Made by a program: the position numbers and the translations under genes | The notes under the pieces: generated by a model | The model's database searches: none | What the model was told of the DNA's origin: nothing | Seen by the model: the letters and a program-made list of their open reading frames with translations, nothing else | Part shown: piece after piece, positions 46,627-57,485 of the stretch | Position numbering within the stretch: the first letter of the stretch is position 1 | Layout of the letters: the number at the start of each line of letters is the position of its first letter | Source of the DNA: Belnapia moabensis DSM 16746 | GTDB taxonomy: Bacteria > Pseudomonadota > Alphaproteobacteria > Acetobacterales > Acetobacteraceae | Reading direction: 5' to 3' | Assembly (NCBI RefSeq): GCF_000745835.1 | Contig: NZ_JQKB01000017.1 | Location: 1 to 64,000 of the forward strand | Length of the DNA: 64,000 nt

Positions 46627-47256
46627 ATGATCCAGGTGCATCACCTGAACAACTCCCGCTCCCAGCGCATCCTCTGGCTGCTGGAGGAGCTTGGCCTGCC
46701 CTACGAGGTCATCCGCTACGAGCGGGACCCACAGACCATGCTCGCGCCACCCGAACTCCGCGCCATCCACCCGCTCGGCAAGTCCCCCGTCCTGGTCGAG
46801 GACGGCGGGACGCTCGCCGAGACCGGCGCCATCGTCGAATACGTCCTCGAACGCCACGGCGCCGGCCGGCTCGCCCCGCCGCCCGGCACGCCGGCCCATC
46901 GACGCCTGCGCTACTGGCTGCATTTCGCCGAGGGCTCGGCGATGACGCCTTTGCTGCTGAAGCTTTACCTGACGCGGGTCGGCGAGGCCGCTGCCCCCGT
47001 CCTCAACCGCATCGAGGCTAATATCGCGGCGCTGCTCGATTACCTCGAGGCGGAGGTAGCGAAGGAGGGCTACTTCGCCGGCCCCGACTTCACCGCCGCT
47101 GACGTGATGATGAGCTTCCCGCTCGAGGTCGCCACCGCCCGCGGCGGGCTGGACGCCTCCCGCCCCGCGCTCCTCGGCCTCCTCCACAGGCTCCAGGCCC
47201 GCCCCGCCTATCGCCGGGCGCTGGAACGCGGCGGCGCTTACGCCTACGCCCCTTGA
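46627..47256 (+). CDS. Glutathione S-transferase
   Basis: This 209-residue protein has the thioredoxin-like N-terminal domain (about 1-78, SRSQRILWLLEELGLPYEV, with PLGKSPVL and the ETGAIVEYV glutathione-binding segment) and the all-helical C-terminal domain. The Ser-Arg-Ser-Gln start of helix 1 suggests a Ser-type active site. It is monocistronic and lies just before the toxin-antitoxin operator. The substrate is unknown. Confidence 0.92.
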   Translation: MIQVHHLNNSRSQRILWLLEELGLPYEVIRYERDPQTMLAPPELRAIHPLGKSPVLVEDGGTLAETGAIVEYVLERHGAGRLAPPPGTPAHRRLRYWLHFAEGSAMTPLLLKLYLTRVGEAAAPVLNRIEANIAALLDYLEAEVAKEGYFAGPDFTAADVMMSFPLEVATARGGLDASRPALLGLLHRLQARPAYRRALERGGAYAYAP

Positions 47257-47261
47257 CCTTC

Positions 47262-47298
47262 CTGCTCCTTTGAGCACTTGATATGCTCAAAGGAGCAG
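47262..47298 (+). promoter_or_regulatory. Operator palindrome of the Xre/RES module
   Basis: Perfect 15-base arms (47262-47276 and 47284-47298) flank the seven-base spacer CTTGATA. The right arm contains the AGGAG ribosome-binding site of the antitoxin, so repression by the Xre protein or complex could block both transcription and translation. The size and position fit autoregulation of type II modules. Confidence 0.8.
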
Positions 47299-47303
47299 AC
47301 CTC

Positions 47304-47759
47304 ATGAGCGCCCATGCCATCCCGGCCGGCCTGTCCCACTATCTCCGCCTCTACCAGGCCTCCGCTGTCGAGCGGATCGCGATGATCAAGCTCGGCCTCC
47401 CGGCCAGCGAGGCCAAGCGCATCTTCGCCGACCTCGCCATCGGCCAGGGCGCCGCCCTCAAGGCGCTGCGCCTGTCGCCGGCGACGGTCAACAAGAAGGC
47501 GAAGCAGGACCAGACCCTCTCCCCCGGCGAGAGCGAGCGCGTGCTCGGCATGGCGAAGCTGGTCGGCCAGCTGGAGGCGATGATCCAGGCCTCCGGCAAC
47601 CCGGAGGGCTTCGACGCCACCGCCTGGATGTCCCGCTGGCTGCAGGCGCCGCTGCCCGCCCTCGGCGGCCAGCGCCCGATCGACCTGATGGACACGATGG
47701 AGGGCCAGGCCCTCGTCTCCACCGCCCTCGCCCAGATGCAGGGCGGGGCCTATGCGTGA
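47304..47759 (+). CDS. Xre/MbcA/ParS-type antitoxin
   Basis: This 151-residue protein has a helix-turn-helix region at about 20-65 (ERIAMIKLGLPASEAKRIFADLAIGQ, then RLSPATVNKKAKQ) and a C-terminal DUF2384 region (about 70-150, ESERVLGMAKLVGQLEAMI then WLQAPLPALGGQRPIDLMDT), which is the toxin-binding part. The start ATG 47304 (MSAHAIPAG) uses AGGAG inside the operator; the ATG at 47283 lies inside the palindrome itself. The toxin gene begins by GTGA overlap. Confidence 0.9.
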   Translation: MSAHAIPAGLSHYLRLYQASAVERIAMIKLGLPASEAKRIFADLAIGQGAALKALRLSPATVNKKAKQDQTLSPGESERVLGMAKLVGQLEAMIQASGNPEGFDATAWMSRWLQAPLPALGGQRPIDLMDTMEGQALVSTALAQMQGGAYA

Positions 47760-48232
47760 GCCTGACCGCCTGGCGCATCGCCACCGACACGCCGGATTAC
47801 GAGGCCGATGACCTCACCGGCACCGGCGCGAAGCAGACCGGCGGCCGCTGGAACGAGCGCGGCCTTCCCATGCTCTATGCCTCGGAAAGCCGTGCCCTCG
47901 CCTGCCTGGAGACGGTCGTCCACCTGAATGCCGGCGGCCTGCCGCTCAACCGCTACCTGGTCGAGCTCGCCATCCCCGAGGCGCTCTGGACCGCCGCGCA
48001 GCAGGAGACGCCCGCCACCCTCCCGGTCGGCTGGGACGCGGAACCCGCCGGCCGCGCCAGCATCGCCTTCGGCACGCAATGGCTCCGCGCCGGCCGCTCC
48101 GCCCTGCTGATCCTCCCCTCCGTCATCGTGCCGGAGGAGCGGAACATCCTCATCAACCCGCAGCATCCGGCGAGCCGCGGCATCGCCGCCCGCAAGATCC
48201 GCCGCTGGCTCTACGACGCCCGCCTCGCCTAA
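47756..48232 (+). CDS. RES-domain toxin
   Basis: This 158-residue protein has the RES-domain signature: GGRWNERGLPMLYASESRALACLE, with Arg, Glu and Ser in their family positions, and ends IRRWLYDARLA. RES toxins deplete cellular NAD+ and are blocked by their partner Xre antitoxin. It starts with GTG overlapping the antitoxin stop by four bases. grpE begins 80 bases later, so the module lies right before the chaperone operon. Confidence 0.9.
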   Translation: MSLTAWRIATDTPDYEADDLTGTGAKQTGGRWNERGLPMLYASESRALACLETVVHLNAGGLPLNRYLVELAIPEALWTAAQQETPATLPVGWDAEPAGRASIAFGTQWLRAGRSALLILPSVIVPEERNILINPQHPASRGIAARKIRRWLYDARLA

Positions 48233-48312
48233 ACCGCCCGAACCCGGTTGCCCTCGCCCCTCGCAGCGACTACCTGACGCCCGACGGTTTCCCCCATTTC
48301 GTAAAGACAGGC

Positions 48313-48918
48313 ATGAGCGATCCAACCGACCTGCCGCCGGGCACCGCGCCGGCGGATACGCAAGCCACGGCCCAGGCCACCGAAGCCGAGGCCAGCCCCG
48401 ACCAGTCCCCGCCGAACAGCTTCGCCGAGCGCATCGCCGCGCTGGAGGCTGAGGTCGCCCAGTTCCGCGACCGCTGGATGCGCGCCGAGGCGGAGACGCA
48501 GAACCTTCGCGCCCGCACCCAGCGCGAGGTGGCCGACGCCCGCAACTACGCCATCCAGAAATTCGCTGGCGACGTAGTCGAAGCCGCCCAGAACCTCCGC
48601 CGCGGCCTCGAGGCGCTCCCCGCCCCGCGCGACGGCGAGGACCCGCTGCTGGCCAAGCTCCGCGAGGGCTTCGAAGGCGTCGAGCGCAGCTTCATCGGCA
48701 TGCTGGAGCGCCACGGCATCCAGCGCCAGGAAGCGCAGGGCCAGCCCTTCGACCCGGCGCTGCACCAGGCGATGGCCGAGCAGCCGGCGCCCGAGGGTGT
48801 CGCCCCCGGCACCGTCATCCAGGCCTGGACCCCGGCCTGGACGCTGAACGGCCGCCTGCTGAAGCCCGCCATGGTCGTCGTCGCGGCAGGCGGCTCCGCC
48901 AGCGCCTCGGCCGCCTAA
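48313..48918 (+). CDS. grpE: Nucleotide exchange factor GrpE
   Basis: This 201-residue protein stimulates ADP release from DnaK. It has a disordered acidic N-terminus (1-40), a coiled coil at about 40-85 (RIAALEAEVAQFRDRWMRAEAETQNLRART) and the C-terminal beta domain at about 130-190 (GQPFDPALHQAM, GTVIQAWTPAWTLNGRLLKPAMVVVA). The start ATG 48313 begins MSDPTDLPPG. Its ribosome-binding site is only weak (AAGACAGG). dnaK follows after 210 bases with its own promoter. Confidence 0.95.
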   Translation: MSDPTDLPPGTAPADTQATAQATEAEASPDQSPPNSFAERIAALEAEVAQFRDRWMRAEAETQNLRARTQREVADARNYAIQKFAGDVVEAAQNLRRGLEALPAPRDGEDPLLAKLREGFEGVERSFIGMLERHGIQRQEAQGQPFDPALHQAMAEQPAPEGVAPGTVIQAWTPAWTLNGRLLKPAMVVVAAGGSASASAA

Positions 48919-48944
48919 AATTTAGCCAAAGGCCGGCCAGGGGA

Positions 48945-48971
48945 CTTGTTCTGCCTCTGGCCGGGCCATAC
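48945..48971 (+). promoter_or_regulatory. Possible sigma-32 heat-shock promoter before dnaK
   Basis: CTTGTTC at 48945-48951 and CCATAC at 48966-48971, 14 bases apart, resemble the RpoH promoter (CTTGAAA, CCCCATNT). It lies about 160 bases upstream of dnaK and just after grpE. The -10 box is incomplete, so confidence is moderate. Confidence 0.45.
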
Positions 48972-49128
48972 ATCGGGAGCGTCGCCGGAAGCATTCCGGC
49001 AATATTCCCATCCGAAGATCGCCCGCGCCCCAGACCTGTGTGTGGGGTTCTCGGGCAGGGTCAGTTCAAGGGGACGGGTGCGGTGCCATGTCAGGGCCGC
49101 CCTCGCCCGCCGCAAAGGAGAAGCACGG

Positions 49129-51046
<1,918 letters not shown>

Positions 51047-51057
<11 letters not shown>

Positions 51058-51102
51058 GCCGGACTCGCACCCGGCCCAAAGGGACATCCCTCGGGGCCGG
51101 GC
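51047..51102 (+). terminator. Hairpins between dnaK and dnaJ
   Basis: Two inverted repeats occur at the dnaK stop. AGTCCGGC (51047-51054) and GCCGGACT (51058-51065) flank the TAA codon, and CCCGGCCC near 51072 pairs with GGGGCCGGG near 51097. No T-run is seen, so these may attenuate dnaJ relative to dnaK or protect the mRNA. Confidence 0.5.
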
Positions 51103-51180
51103 CTGTCGGAGTTCGGGCCCGGGGACATGCTCCTCCGGGCCCTTTTCGCTGCACCTTCCTCAGGGGATGTCGCCCCGGCC

Positions 51181-52332
51181 ATGGCGAAGCGGGATTTTTA
51201 CGAAGTGCTCGGCGTCTCGCGCGAGGCGAGCGAGGACGAGCTCAAGAAGGCCTATCGCAAGCTGGCGATGGCCTATCACCCTGACCGCAATCAGGGTGAC
51301 AAGGATGCCGAGGCCAAGTTCAAGGAGCTGAACGAGGCCTATGACGTCCTGAAGGATGCCGAGAAGCGCGCGGCCTATGACCGCTTCGGCCATGCCGCCT
51401 TCGAGGGCGGCGGCGGCCCGGGCGGCGGCGGGGGCGGGGGCAACCCCTTCGGCGCCGGCTTCGAGGATATCTTCGAGGAGATGTTCGGCCGCTTCGGCGG
51501 CGGGGGCGGCCGTGGCCGGCAGCGCCAGGCCTCCGGCCGCGGCGCCGACCTCCGCACCACGGTCGAGATCAGCCTCGAGGAGGCCTTCGCCGGCACCAAG
51601 TCCACGGTGCGCGTCCCCAGCAGCATCTCCTGCGAGGCCTGCAACGGGACCGGCGCCGAGGCCGGCTCCACCGCGGCCCAGACCTGCCCCACCTGCCAGG
51701 GCGCCGGCAAGGTACGCGCCCAGCAGGGCTTCTTCCTGATCGAGCGCACCTGCCCCACCTGCAGCGGCCAGGGCAAGATCATCAAGAACCCCTGCAAGGT
51801 CTGCCAGGGCGCCGGCCGGGTGCAGCGCGACCGCAACCTCAGCGTCTCCATCCCGGCGGGCGTGGAGGACGGCACCCGCATCCGCCTTGCGGGCGAGGGC
51901 GAGGCCGGGCTGCGCGGGGCGCCTGCGGGCGACCTCTATGTCGATATCGGCATCCGCCAGCACCCGATTTTCCAGCGGGACGGCGCCAACATCTTCGTCC
52001 GCGTGCCCTTGCGGATGACGCAGGCGGCGCTCGGCGGCGCGGTGGAGGTGCCGGTGATCGATGGCGGCCGCGCCCGCGTTACCATCCCGGCCGGCACCCA
52101 GGCGGGCGACCAGTTCCGCCTGCGCTCCAAGGGCTTCTCCGTCCTGCGCAGCGCCGCGCGGGGCGACATGTATGTCCAGGTCTCGGTCGAGACGCCGCAG
52201 AACCTCAGCAAGCGCCAGCGCGAATTGCTGGAGGAATTCGAGGCCGAGGCCGCCAAGGGCGGCCGCACCAGCCCCGAGAGCGAGGGATTCTTCGCCAAGG
52301 TGAAGGATTTCTGGGACGGATTGGCAAGATAA
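51181..52332 (+). CDS. dnaJ: Chaperone DnaJ
   Basis: This 383-residue co-chaperone has a J domain (about 1-70, with the HPD tripeptide in AYHPDRN), a Gly/Phe-rich linker ([19 protein letters not shown]), a zinc domain with four C-x-x-C-x-G-x-G repeats ([32 protein letters not shown]) and the C-terminal substrate domain. It delivers substrates to DnaK and stimulates its ATPase. The start ATG 51181 gives the standard [12 protein letters not shown]. Confidence 0.98.
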   Translation: MAKRDFYEVLGVSREASEDELKKAYRKLAMAYHPDRNQGDKDAEAKFKELNEAYDVLKDAEKRAAYDRFGHAAFEGGGGPGGGGGGGNPFGAGFEDIFEEMFGRFGGGGGRGRQRQASGRGADLRTTVEISLEEAFAGTKSTVRVPSSISCEACNGTGAEAGSTAAQTCPTCQGAGKVRAQQGFFLIERTCPTCSGQGKIIKNPCKVCQGAGRVQRDRNLSVSIPAGVEDGTRIRLAGEGEAGLRGAPAGDLYVDIGIRQHPIFQRDGANIFVRVPLRMTQAALGGAVEVPVIDGGRARVTIPAGTQAGDQFRLRSKGFSVLRSAARGDMYVQVSVETPQNLSKRQRELLEEFEAEAAKGGRTSPESEGFFAKVKDFWDGLAR

Positions 52333-52510
52333 CGCTGCCGTGATTGGCGCCTGAAGAATGATTCGGCTGCGGGAACCCGCGCCGATTCGCCACGTTGTAC
52401 ACCCCGACCGCCGCACTTCCCCCCAATCGGCGGTCCAGGCAGGTGGCGGTGCGCACTGGTCCCAGCGCACCGCCGCCCGCCCCCCCCTTTCCCTGAGACA
52501 GGAGATGCCG

Positions 52511-52909
52511 ATGGCCACCAGCCCCGTGGCCCCTGGTGTTGCGATCGAAGAGACCGCGCAGCTCATCGCCGCCGCGAAGGTCGGCGGCACCCCGGTCTTC
52601 AACCGGCGCGCCGAGCGGCTCGGCACCGTCGAGGACGTGATGCTCGACAAGCGCTCCGGCCGCGTCGCCTATGCGGTGATGGCCTTCGGCGGCTTCCTCG
52701 GCATCGGCGAGCGTTACCACCCCCTCCCCTGGTCCATGCTCCGCTACGACGTCGATCTCGGCGGCTATGTGGTCGATCTCGACCGCGACCAGCTGGAAGG
52801 CGCCCCGAGCTACGCCGCGACGGACGAGGTCGACTGGGCCGACCGCCAATGGGGCCAGCGCGTTTCCGACTACTACGGCGTCCGCCCCTACTGGGCCGAA
52901 ATCCCGTGA
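52511..52909 (+). CDS. PRC-barrel domain protein
   Basis: This 132-residue protein has a PRC-barrel (about 28-90): VFNRRAERLGTVEDVMLDKRSGRVAYAV, followed by GIGERYHPLPWSML. The start ATG 52511 has AGGAG upstream; an alternative at 52505 is two residues earlier. It is typical of small cytosolic PRC proteins in this group. The function is unknown. Confidence 0.85.
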   Translation: MATSPVAPGVAIEETAQLIAAAKVGGTPVFNRRAERLGTVEDVMLDKRSGRVAYAVMAFGGFLGIGERYHPLPWSMLRYDVDLGGYVVDLDRDQLEGAPSYAATDEVDWADRQWGQRVSDYYGVRPYWAEIP

Positions 52910-52954
52910 TCTGACCATCTGGACGGGCGCCCGCCGCCCGTCCACAGTCGCCCG

Positions 52955-53695
52955 ATGTCCATCCGTATCGGCATCGCCGGCATCACCGGCCGCATGGGGC
53001 GTCTCCTCACCGAGGAAGTCGCCGCCGCCGGCGCCACCCTCTCCGGCGGCCTCCGCCGTGACGAACCCGCCGCGCCGCTCTTCGCCGCCAGCGACGTCGT
53101 CATCGACTTCACTAACGCCGCCACCGCGGAGGCCCATGCCGCCGCGGCCGTCGCCGCCGGCGTCCCCCTCGTCCTCGGCTCCTCCGGCCTGTCAACGGCA
53201 CAGGAAACCGCCCTCGCCGAGGCCGCGCGCAGCATCCCCATCGTCTACGCCGCCAATTTCGCCACCGGGGTGAATCTCGTCCTCGCCATGGCCGAACGCA
53301 TGGCCGCCGCCCTGCCCGCCGCGCAATACGATGCCGAGATCCTCGAGATGCATCACCGCCAGAAGGTGGACGCCCCCTCCGGCACCGCCATCGCTCTCGG
53401 CCGCGCCGTCGCCCGCGGCCGCGGCACCACGCTGGAGGAGGCCGGCACCGAAAGCGGCCGCGACGGCCATTGCGGCGCGCGGGGCACCGGCACCATCGGC
53501 TTCGCCGCACTCCGCGGCGGCCAGGTCGTTGGCGAGCACAGCCTGATCTTCGCCGCGGGCGCCGAGCAGATCGTCCTCACCCATCGCAGCTTCGACCGCC
53601 GCGCCTATGCCACGGGCGCCGTCCGCGCCGCGCTCTGGCTCAAGGGCCGCGCCCCCGGCCTCTACGACATGAGGCACGTCCTCGGCATGGCCTGA
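52955..53695 (+). CDS. dapB: 4-hydroxy-tetrahydrodipicolinate reductase
   Basis: This 246-residue NAD(P)H enzyme acts in lysine and diaminopimelate synthesis. The nucleotide motif GIAGITGRMGRLL is at the N-terminus, the active-site segment MHHRQKVDAPSGTA (about 133-146) carries the catalytic His and Lys, and the C-terminus has SFDRRAYATGAVRAA. Length is slightly short but within the family. Confidence 0.96.
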   Translation: MSIRIGIAGITGRMGRLLTEEVAAAGATLSGGLRRDEPAAPLFAASDVVIDFTNAATAEAHAAAAVAAGVPLVLGSSGLSTAQETALAEAARSIPIVYAANFATGVNLVLAMAERMAAALPAAQYDAEILEMHHRQKVDAPSGTAIALGRAVARGRGTTLEEAGTESGRDGHCGARGTGTIGFAALRGGQVVGEHSLIFAAGAEQIVLTHRSFDRRAYATGAVRAALWLKGRAPGLYDMRHVLGMA

Positions 53696-53841
53696 ACGGT
53701 GTCGAAACAAGCCGTGTTGTGAAACGCGCCCCTTCCGCTTGACCCCCCGCCCCCCGCCTGCGACACACGCGCGCCCCGATCGGGGTCAGCCAGGCCGGGG
53801 TCTGCCGGACCGTTACCCGCGACAAGAGGCCGAACCAAGCC

Positions 53842-55032
53842 ATGCGCGACAAGGGCGAATACCTCTTCACCTCCGAATCCGTGTCCGAAGGCCACCCCGA
53901 CAAGGTTGCCGACCGGATCTCCGACACGGTGCTCGACGCCTTCCTCTCGGCTGACCCCTATGCCCGCGTGGCCTGCGAGACGCTGGTCACCACCAACCGC
54001 ATCGTCCTCGCCGGCGAGACCCGCGGCCCCGACAGCGTCACCCCGGCCCTGCTCGAGGAGCTGGTCCGCGCCGCGGTGAAGGATATCGGCTACGACCAGG
54101 AAGGCTTCTCCTGGCGCAACGCCGCCTTCGAATGCCACCTGCATGCCCAGTCCGCCGACATCGCCGTCGGCGTCGACGCAGCCGGCAACAAGGACGAGGG
54201 CGCCGGCGACCAGGGCATCATGTTCGGCTACGCGACGAACGAGACGCCGGAGCTGATGCCCGCCCCGCTCACCTTCGCGCACAACATCCTGCGCAAGATG
54301 GCCGAGTACCGCCATGCCGGCGACAAGCGCGCCCGCGGCCTGCAACCGGACGCCAAGTCCCAGGTCACGCTGCGCTACGTCGACAGCAAGCCGGTCGGCG
54401 TCACCTGCGTCGTCATCTCGACCCAGCATGACGAGGGCATGGAGCAGGCCGAGATCAAGGAGCTGCTGCGCCCGATCGTGCGTGACGTCCTCCCCGCCGG
54501 CTGGGAGGTGCCCGAGGCCGAGTTCTACGTGAACCCAACCGGCAAGTTCGTCATCGGCGGCCCGGACGGCGATGCCGGCCTCACCGGCCGCAAGATCATC
54601 GTCGACACCTATGGCGGCGCGGCCCCGCATGGCGGCGGCGCCTTCAGCGGCAAGGACCCGACCAAGGTGGACCGCTCGGCCGCCTATGCAGCCCGCTACG
54701 TGGCGAAGAACGTGGTCGCGGCCGGCCTCGCGGATCGCTGCACCATCCAGGTCTCCTACGCCATCGGCGTCTCCAAGCCGCTCTCGGTCTATTTCGACCT
54801 ACACGGCACCGGGCATGACGTGGACGAGGTGAAGCTGGCGAGCGTGGTGCAGGAGATGGTGAACCTCTCCCCCCGCGGCATCCGCGAGATGCTGCGCCTG
54901 AACCGCCCGATCTATGTCCCCAGCAGCGCCTACGGCCATTTCGGCCGCACGCCCAACCAAGCGAAGGACACCTTCACCTGGGAGCGCACGGACATCCTGG
55001 CGCCGGAGCTGAAGCGCGCCTTCGGCCGCTGA
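53842..55032 (+). CDS. metK: S-adenosylmethionine synthetase
   Basis: This 396-residue enzyme makes S-adenosylmethionine from methionine and ATP. Motifs include [12 protein letters not shown] at the N-terminus, [28 protein letters not shown] and the C-terminal GRTPNQ. No SAM riboswitch was recognised in the 146 bases between dapB and metK. A strong intrinsic terminator follows. Confidence 0.98.
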   Translation: MRDKGEYLFTSESVSEGHPDKVADRISDTVLDAFLSADPYARVACETLVTTNRIVLAGETRGPDSVTPALLEELVRAAVKDIGYDQEGFSWRNAAFECHLHAQSADIAVGVDAAGNKDEGAGDQGIMFGYATNETPELMPAPLTFAHNILRKMAEYRHAGDKRARGLQPDAKSQVTLRYVDSKPVGVTCVVISTQHDEGMEQAEIKELLRPIVRDVLPAGWEVPEAEFYVNPTGKFVIGGPDGDAGLTGRKIIVDTYGGAAPHGGGAFSGKDPTKVDRSAAYAARYVAKNVVAAGLADRCTIQVSYAIGVSKPLSVYFDLHGTGHDVDEVKLASVVQEMVNLSPRGIREMLRLNRPIYVPSSAYGHFGRTPNQAKDTFTWERTDILAPELKRAFGR

Positions 55033-55056
55033 ACCCTCGCCACGGATCGCGACTTG

Positions 55057-55085
55057 GGGGTGGTGCCACGGCACCACCCCTTTTT
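55057..55085 (+). terminator. Intrinsic terminator after metK
   Basis: Ten-base arms GGGGTGGTGC (55057-55066) and GCACCACCCC (55071-55080) with a CACG loop are followed by TTTTT (55081-55085). Confidence 0.93.
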
Positions 55086-55101
55086 CATGCCAGGATCGCC
55101 G

Positions 55102-55815
55102 ATGACAGCCGAACGCCCGCCGCTCGCCGAGGGCATCCCCGACCGGCTCTACGGCCGCCGCCGCGGCCACCCGCTCCGCCCCCGCCAGCAGCGCCTGCTG
55201 GAGGAAACCCTGCCCCGCCTCCGCCTCTCGCCCGAGCAGGCCGCCGACCCGCGCGCCGCCTTCGGCACGCCCGTCGAGGCCCTCTGGCTCGAGATCGGCT
55301 TCGGCGGCGGCGAACACAGCCTGGCCCAGATCAAGGCCAACCCTAGGGTCGGCTACATCGCCTCCGAGGTCTTCGAGAACGGCCTCTGCTCCCTGCTGAC
55401 CACCCTGGTCCCGGAGGGCGAGGAAGCCACCGCCCCGCTGCCCGGCCATCTCCGCCTCTGGCCGCAGGACGCCCGCCACCTGCTCGGCCTGCTGCCCGAG
55501 GGCGCTCTCGATCGCCTCTTCCTGCTCTTCCCCGACCCCTGGCCGAAGGCCCGCCACGCCAAGCGCCGCTTCGTCAACCCGACGCTGCTGCCGCTGGTCG
55601 CCCGCGCCCTCCGTCCCGGCGCCGAATGGCGCATCGCCAGCGACGACCCGACCTACCAGGGCTGGGTCGCCGAGGTCATGGCCGAGCAGGCGCTTTTCGA
55701 CGTCCCCCCGCCCGCCACCGCCCGCCCCGAGGGCTGGCCCGGCACCCGCTACGAGGCCAAGGCTCTCCGCGAGGGCCGCAGCCCGCTCTACTGGAGCCTG
55801 ACGCGGCGCGGGTGA
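55102..55815 (+). CDS. trmB: tRNA (guanine-N7)-methyltransferase
   Basis: This 237-residue enzyme forms m7G46 in tRNA. The SAM motif is LEIGFGGGEHS and the substrate segment is LLFPDPWPKARHAKRRFV, the diagnostic TrmB phrase. The start ATG 55102 follows AGGA; an alternative at 55087 overlaps the terminator U-run. It precedes the esterase by a one-base overlap (TGATG). Confidence 0.93.
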   Translation: MTAERPPLAEGIPDRLYGRRRGHPLRPRQQRLLEETLPRLRLSPEQAADPRAAFGTPVEALWLEIGFGGGEHSLAQIKANPRVGYIASEVFENGLCSLLTTLVPEGEEATAPLPGHLRLWPQDARHLLGLLPEGALDRLFLLFPDPWPKARHAKRRFVNPTLLPLVARALRPGAEWRIASDDPTYQGWVAEVMAEQALFDVPPPATARPEGWPGTRYEAKALREGRSPLYWSLTRRG

Positions 55816-56822
55816 TGCTCCGCCTCCTCGCCCTCGCCTGGCTCGCGACCGTCACCGCCGCCGCGGCCCAGCCGGTGCCCAACCAGGTCTATCCCATCGG
55901 CAAGGCGCCGCGCCCTCCGCCCGGCATCGTCTGGCAGGCCGAGGACGAGTCCGGCCGCATCTTGCCGGAAGACAGCCTCCCACCCGGCGGCTGGTACCGC
56001 CTGCTCCGCCGCGAGGCGGACGGCACCACCACCCCGCTCGGCGGCCGCTTCGCCATCGGCCTCGTAGTGATCGTCACCGGCCAGTCCCAGGCAAGCTCCC
56101 TCTTCGCCACCGCCCCGGCCGCAGCCGGCGCCTTCCCCGCAACGCATGGTGACCCGCCCGCCCCGCCCCTCGCCGCCATGCTCCCCGACGAGGCGACGGG
56201 CTGGACCACGGCGATCGCCCCGCTCGGCGCCCGCATCCTGCTCGCCGAGTTGGCCCGCCATTTCGGCCCCGGCATCCCGCTCGGCCTCGTCAACGCCGCC
56301 TGGGGCAACAGCAGCGCTGCCATGCTCGCCGACCCCGCCACCCCGGCCGGCGCCCGCCTCCGCCGGATGGCGGCCCTGCCCGCCTCCGCCGCCATCATCC
56401 TCGCCCATGGCACGACGGATGCCCTCGCCGGCACCCCGCCCGCCTCCTATGCCGAACGCCTCTCCGCCGTCGTGGCGACGCTCCGCACCGCCTCCCCGGC
56501 GATGCCCGTCCTCCTCGCCCCGCTCCCGCCGCTGCTCGGCCGCACCACCCTGCTCGGGAGCGGCCGGCTGGCGATGCTCCTGCCCGGCCTCGCCCGCCGC
56601 CAGACCCTCGACCCCGCCCTCGCCCGCCACGCTGAGGCGATCCGCGCTGCCCAGACCGGCCTCGGCCTCCCCTCCGGCGGCGCGATGGAGGCTATCCTGC
56701 CCGGCCTCGACGGCATCCACTGGACGGAGACGGGCGTCCGCCAGGCCGCCCGCGAGGCCGCCGCCGCCCTTGCCGCCACCCTGCGCAGCGCCGCTTGCAC
56801 CCGCGCTGGCGGATGCCTATAA
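55815..56822 (+). CDS. Exported SASA-type carbohydrate esterase
   Basis: This 335-residue protein has a signal peptide (about 1-18) and the SGNH/sialate-O-acetylesterase fold. The nucleophile Ser91 is in VTGQSQASS, the NAAWGNSS segment is the Gly/Asn block, and Asp299 and His302 are in DGIHWT. It may deacetylate cell-surface glycans. Its 3' end holds the promoter of the rimP operon, so the two units are joined physically. It is a passenger between trmB and rimP. Confidence 0.8.
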   Translation: MLRLLALAWLATVTAAAAQPVPNQVYPIGKAPRPPPGIVWQAEDESGRILPEDSLPPGGWYRLLRREADGTTTPLGGRFAIGLVVIVTGQSQASSLFATAPAAAGAFPATHGDPPAPPLAAMLPDEATGWTTAIAPLGARILLAELARHFGPGIPLGLVNAAWGNSSAAMLADPATPAGARLRRMAALPASAAIILAHGTTDALAGTPPASYAERLSAVVATLRTASPAMPVLLAPLPPLLGRTTLLGSGRLAMLLPGLARRQTLDPALARHAEAIRAAQTGLGLPSGGAMEAILPGLDGIHWTETGVRQAAREAAAALAATLRSAACTRAGGCL

Positions 56823-56823
56823 T
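56795..56823 (+). promoter_or_regulatory. Sigma-70 promoter of the rimP-nusA-infB operon
   Basis: TTGCAC and TATAAT are separated by 17 bases, a near-perfect housekeeping promoter, inside the last codons of the esterase gene. It should start transcription near 56830, just before the leader hairpin. Confidence 0.8.
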
Positions 56824-56854
56824 CCCGGCAGTTAACCTCATCCGCTCTCAGGGG

Positions 56855-56886
56855 GGTGGCCTTCACGGGCCGCCTTTTTTGTTTTT
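56855..56886 (+). terminator. Terminator-like leader hairpin overlapping the rimP start
   Basis: Arms GGTGGCC (56855-56861) and GGCCGCC (56868-56874), with one G-U pair, surround a six-base loop. They are followed by TTTTTT, G and TTTTT, which run into the TTG start codon of rimP. This is an intrinsic terminator or attenuator in a leader transcript. Similar hairpins occur before rimP in other proteobacteria. Confidence 0.75.
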
Positions 56887-57481
56887 GTCGACCGAACGCC
56901 CACAGCACGAAGGCCTCGAGGCCCGCATCGCCGATGCGGTGGCGCCCACCATCGAGCATATGGGCTATGAGCTCGTGCGCGTGCAGGTCAGCGGCAAGGA
57001 GCGCCCCGTCGTCCAGATCATGGCCGACCGCGCCGATGGCACCCCCTTCCGCGTCGAGGATTGCGAGGCGATCAGCCATGCCGTCGGCGCCGTGCTCGAT
57101 GTCGAGGACCCGATCAAGGGCGAATGGTCGCTCGAAGTGTCCTCCGCCGGCATCGACCGCCCGCTGACCCGCACCAAGGATTGGGTCAACTACGCCGGCC
57201 ACCTCGCCACGATGGAGCTGATGATCCCGCAGGATGGCCGCCGCCGCTTCCGCGGCACCATCCTCGGCGCCGATGCCGAGACCGCCCGCATGCGCCTCGA
57301 CGAGGGCACCGACATCGCCGTGCCGCGCAGCAACATCCGCCGCGCCAAGCTTGTGCTGACCGATGCCCTGATCGAGGCCACCGCCGCCGCGTCCGGCCTG
57401 CCCGACCAGGATCTCCCCGACGAAGACGCGGATGCCGGTGACCCGGCACCCGAAGCCCCCAAGCCCGCCAGGAGGAATTAG
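56885..57481 (+). CDS. rimP: Ribosome maturation factor RimP
   Basis: This 198-residue factor helps 30S assembly. The opening [24 protein letters not shown] and the segments [18 protein letters not shown] and [12 protein letters not shown] are diagnostic. The start TTG at 56885 follows the T-run; an upstream TTG at 56879 is possible. No ATG exists nearby. The non-AUG start within a terminator tail suggests control by leader RNA structure. nusA follows after four bases. Confidence 0.92.
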   Translation: MSTERPQHEGLEARIADAVAPTIEHMGYELVRVQVSGKERPVVQIMADRADGTPFRVEDCEAISHAVGAVLDVEDPIKGEWSLEVSSAGIDRPLTRTKDWVNYAGHLATMELMIPQDGRRRFRGTILGADAETARMRLDEGTDIAVPRSNIRRAKLVLTDALIEATAAASGLPDQDLPDEDADAGDPAPEAPKPARRN

Positions 57482-57485
57482 CGCC

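Noticed and set aside
53696-53841. Search for a SAM-responsive riboswitch before metK.
   Set aside because: The leader is short and C-rich and shows none of the conserved SAM-II or SAM/SAH cores I know; no convincing pseudoknot was found.
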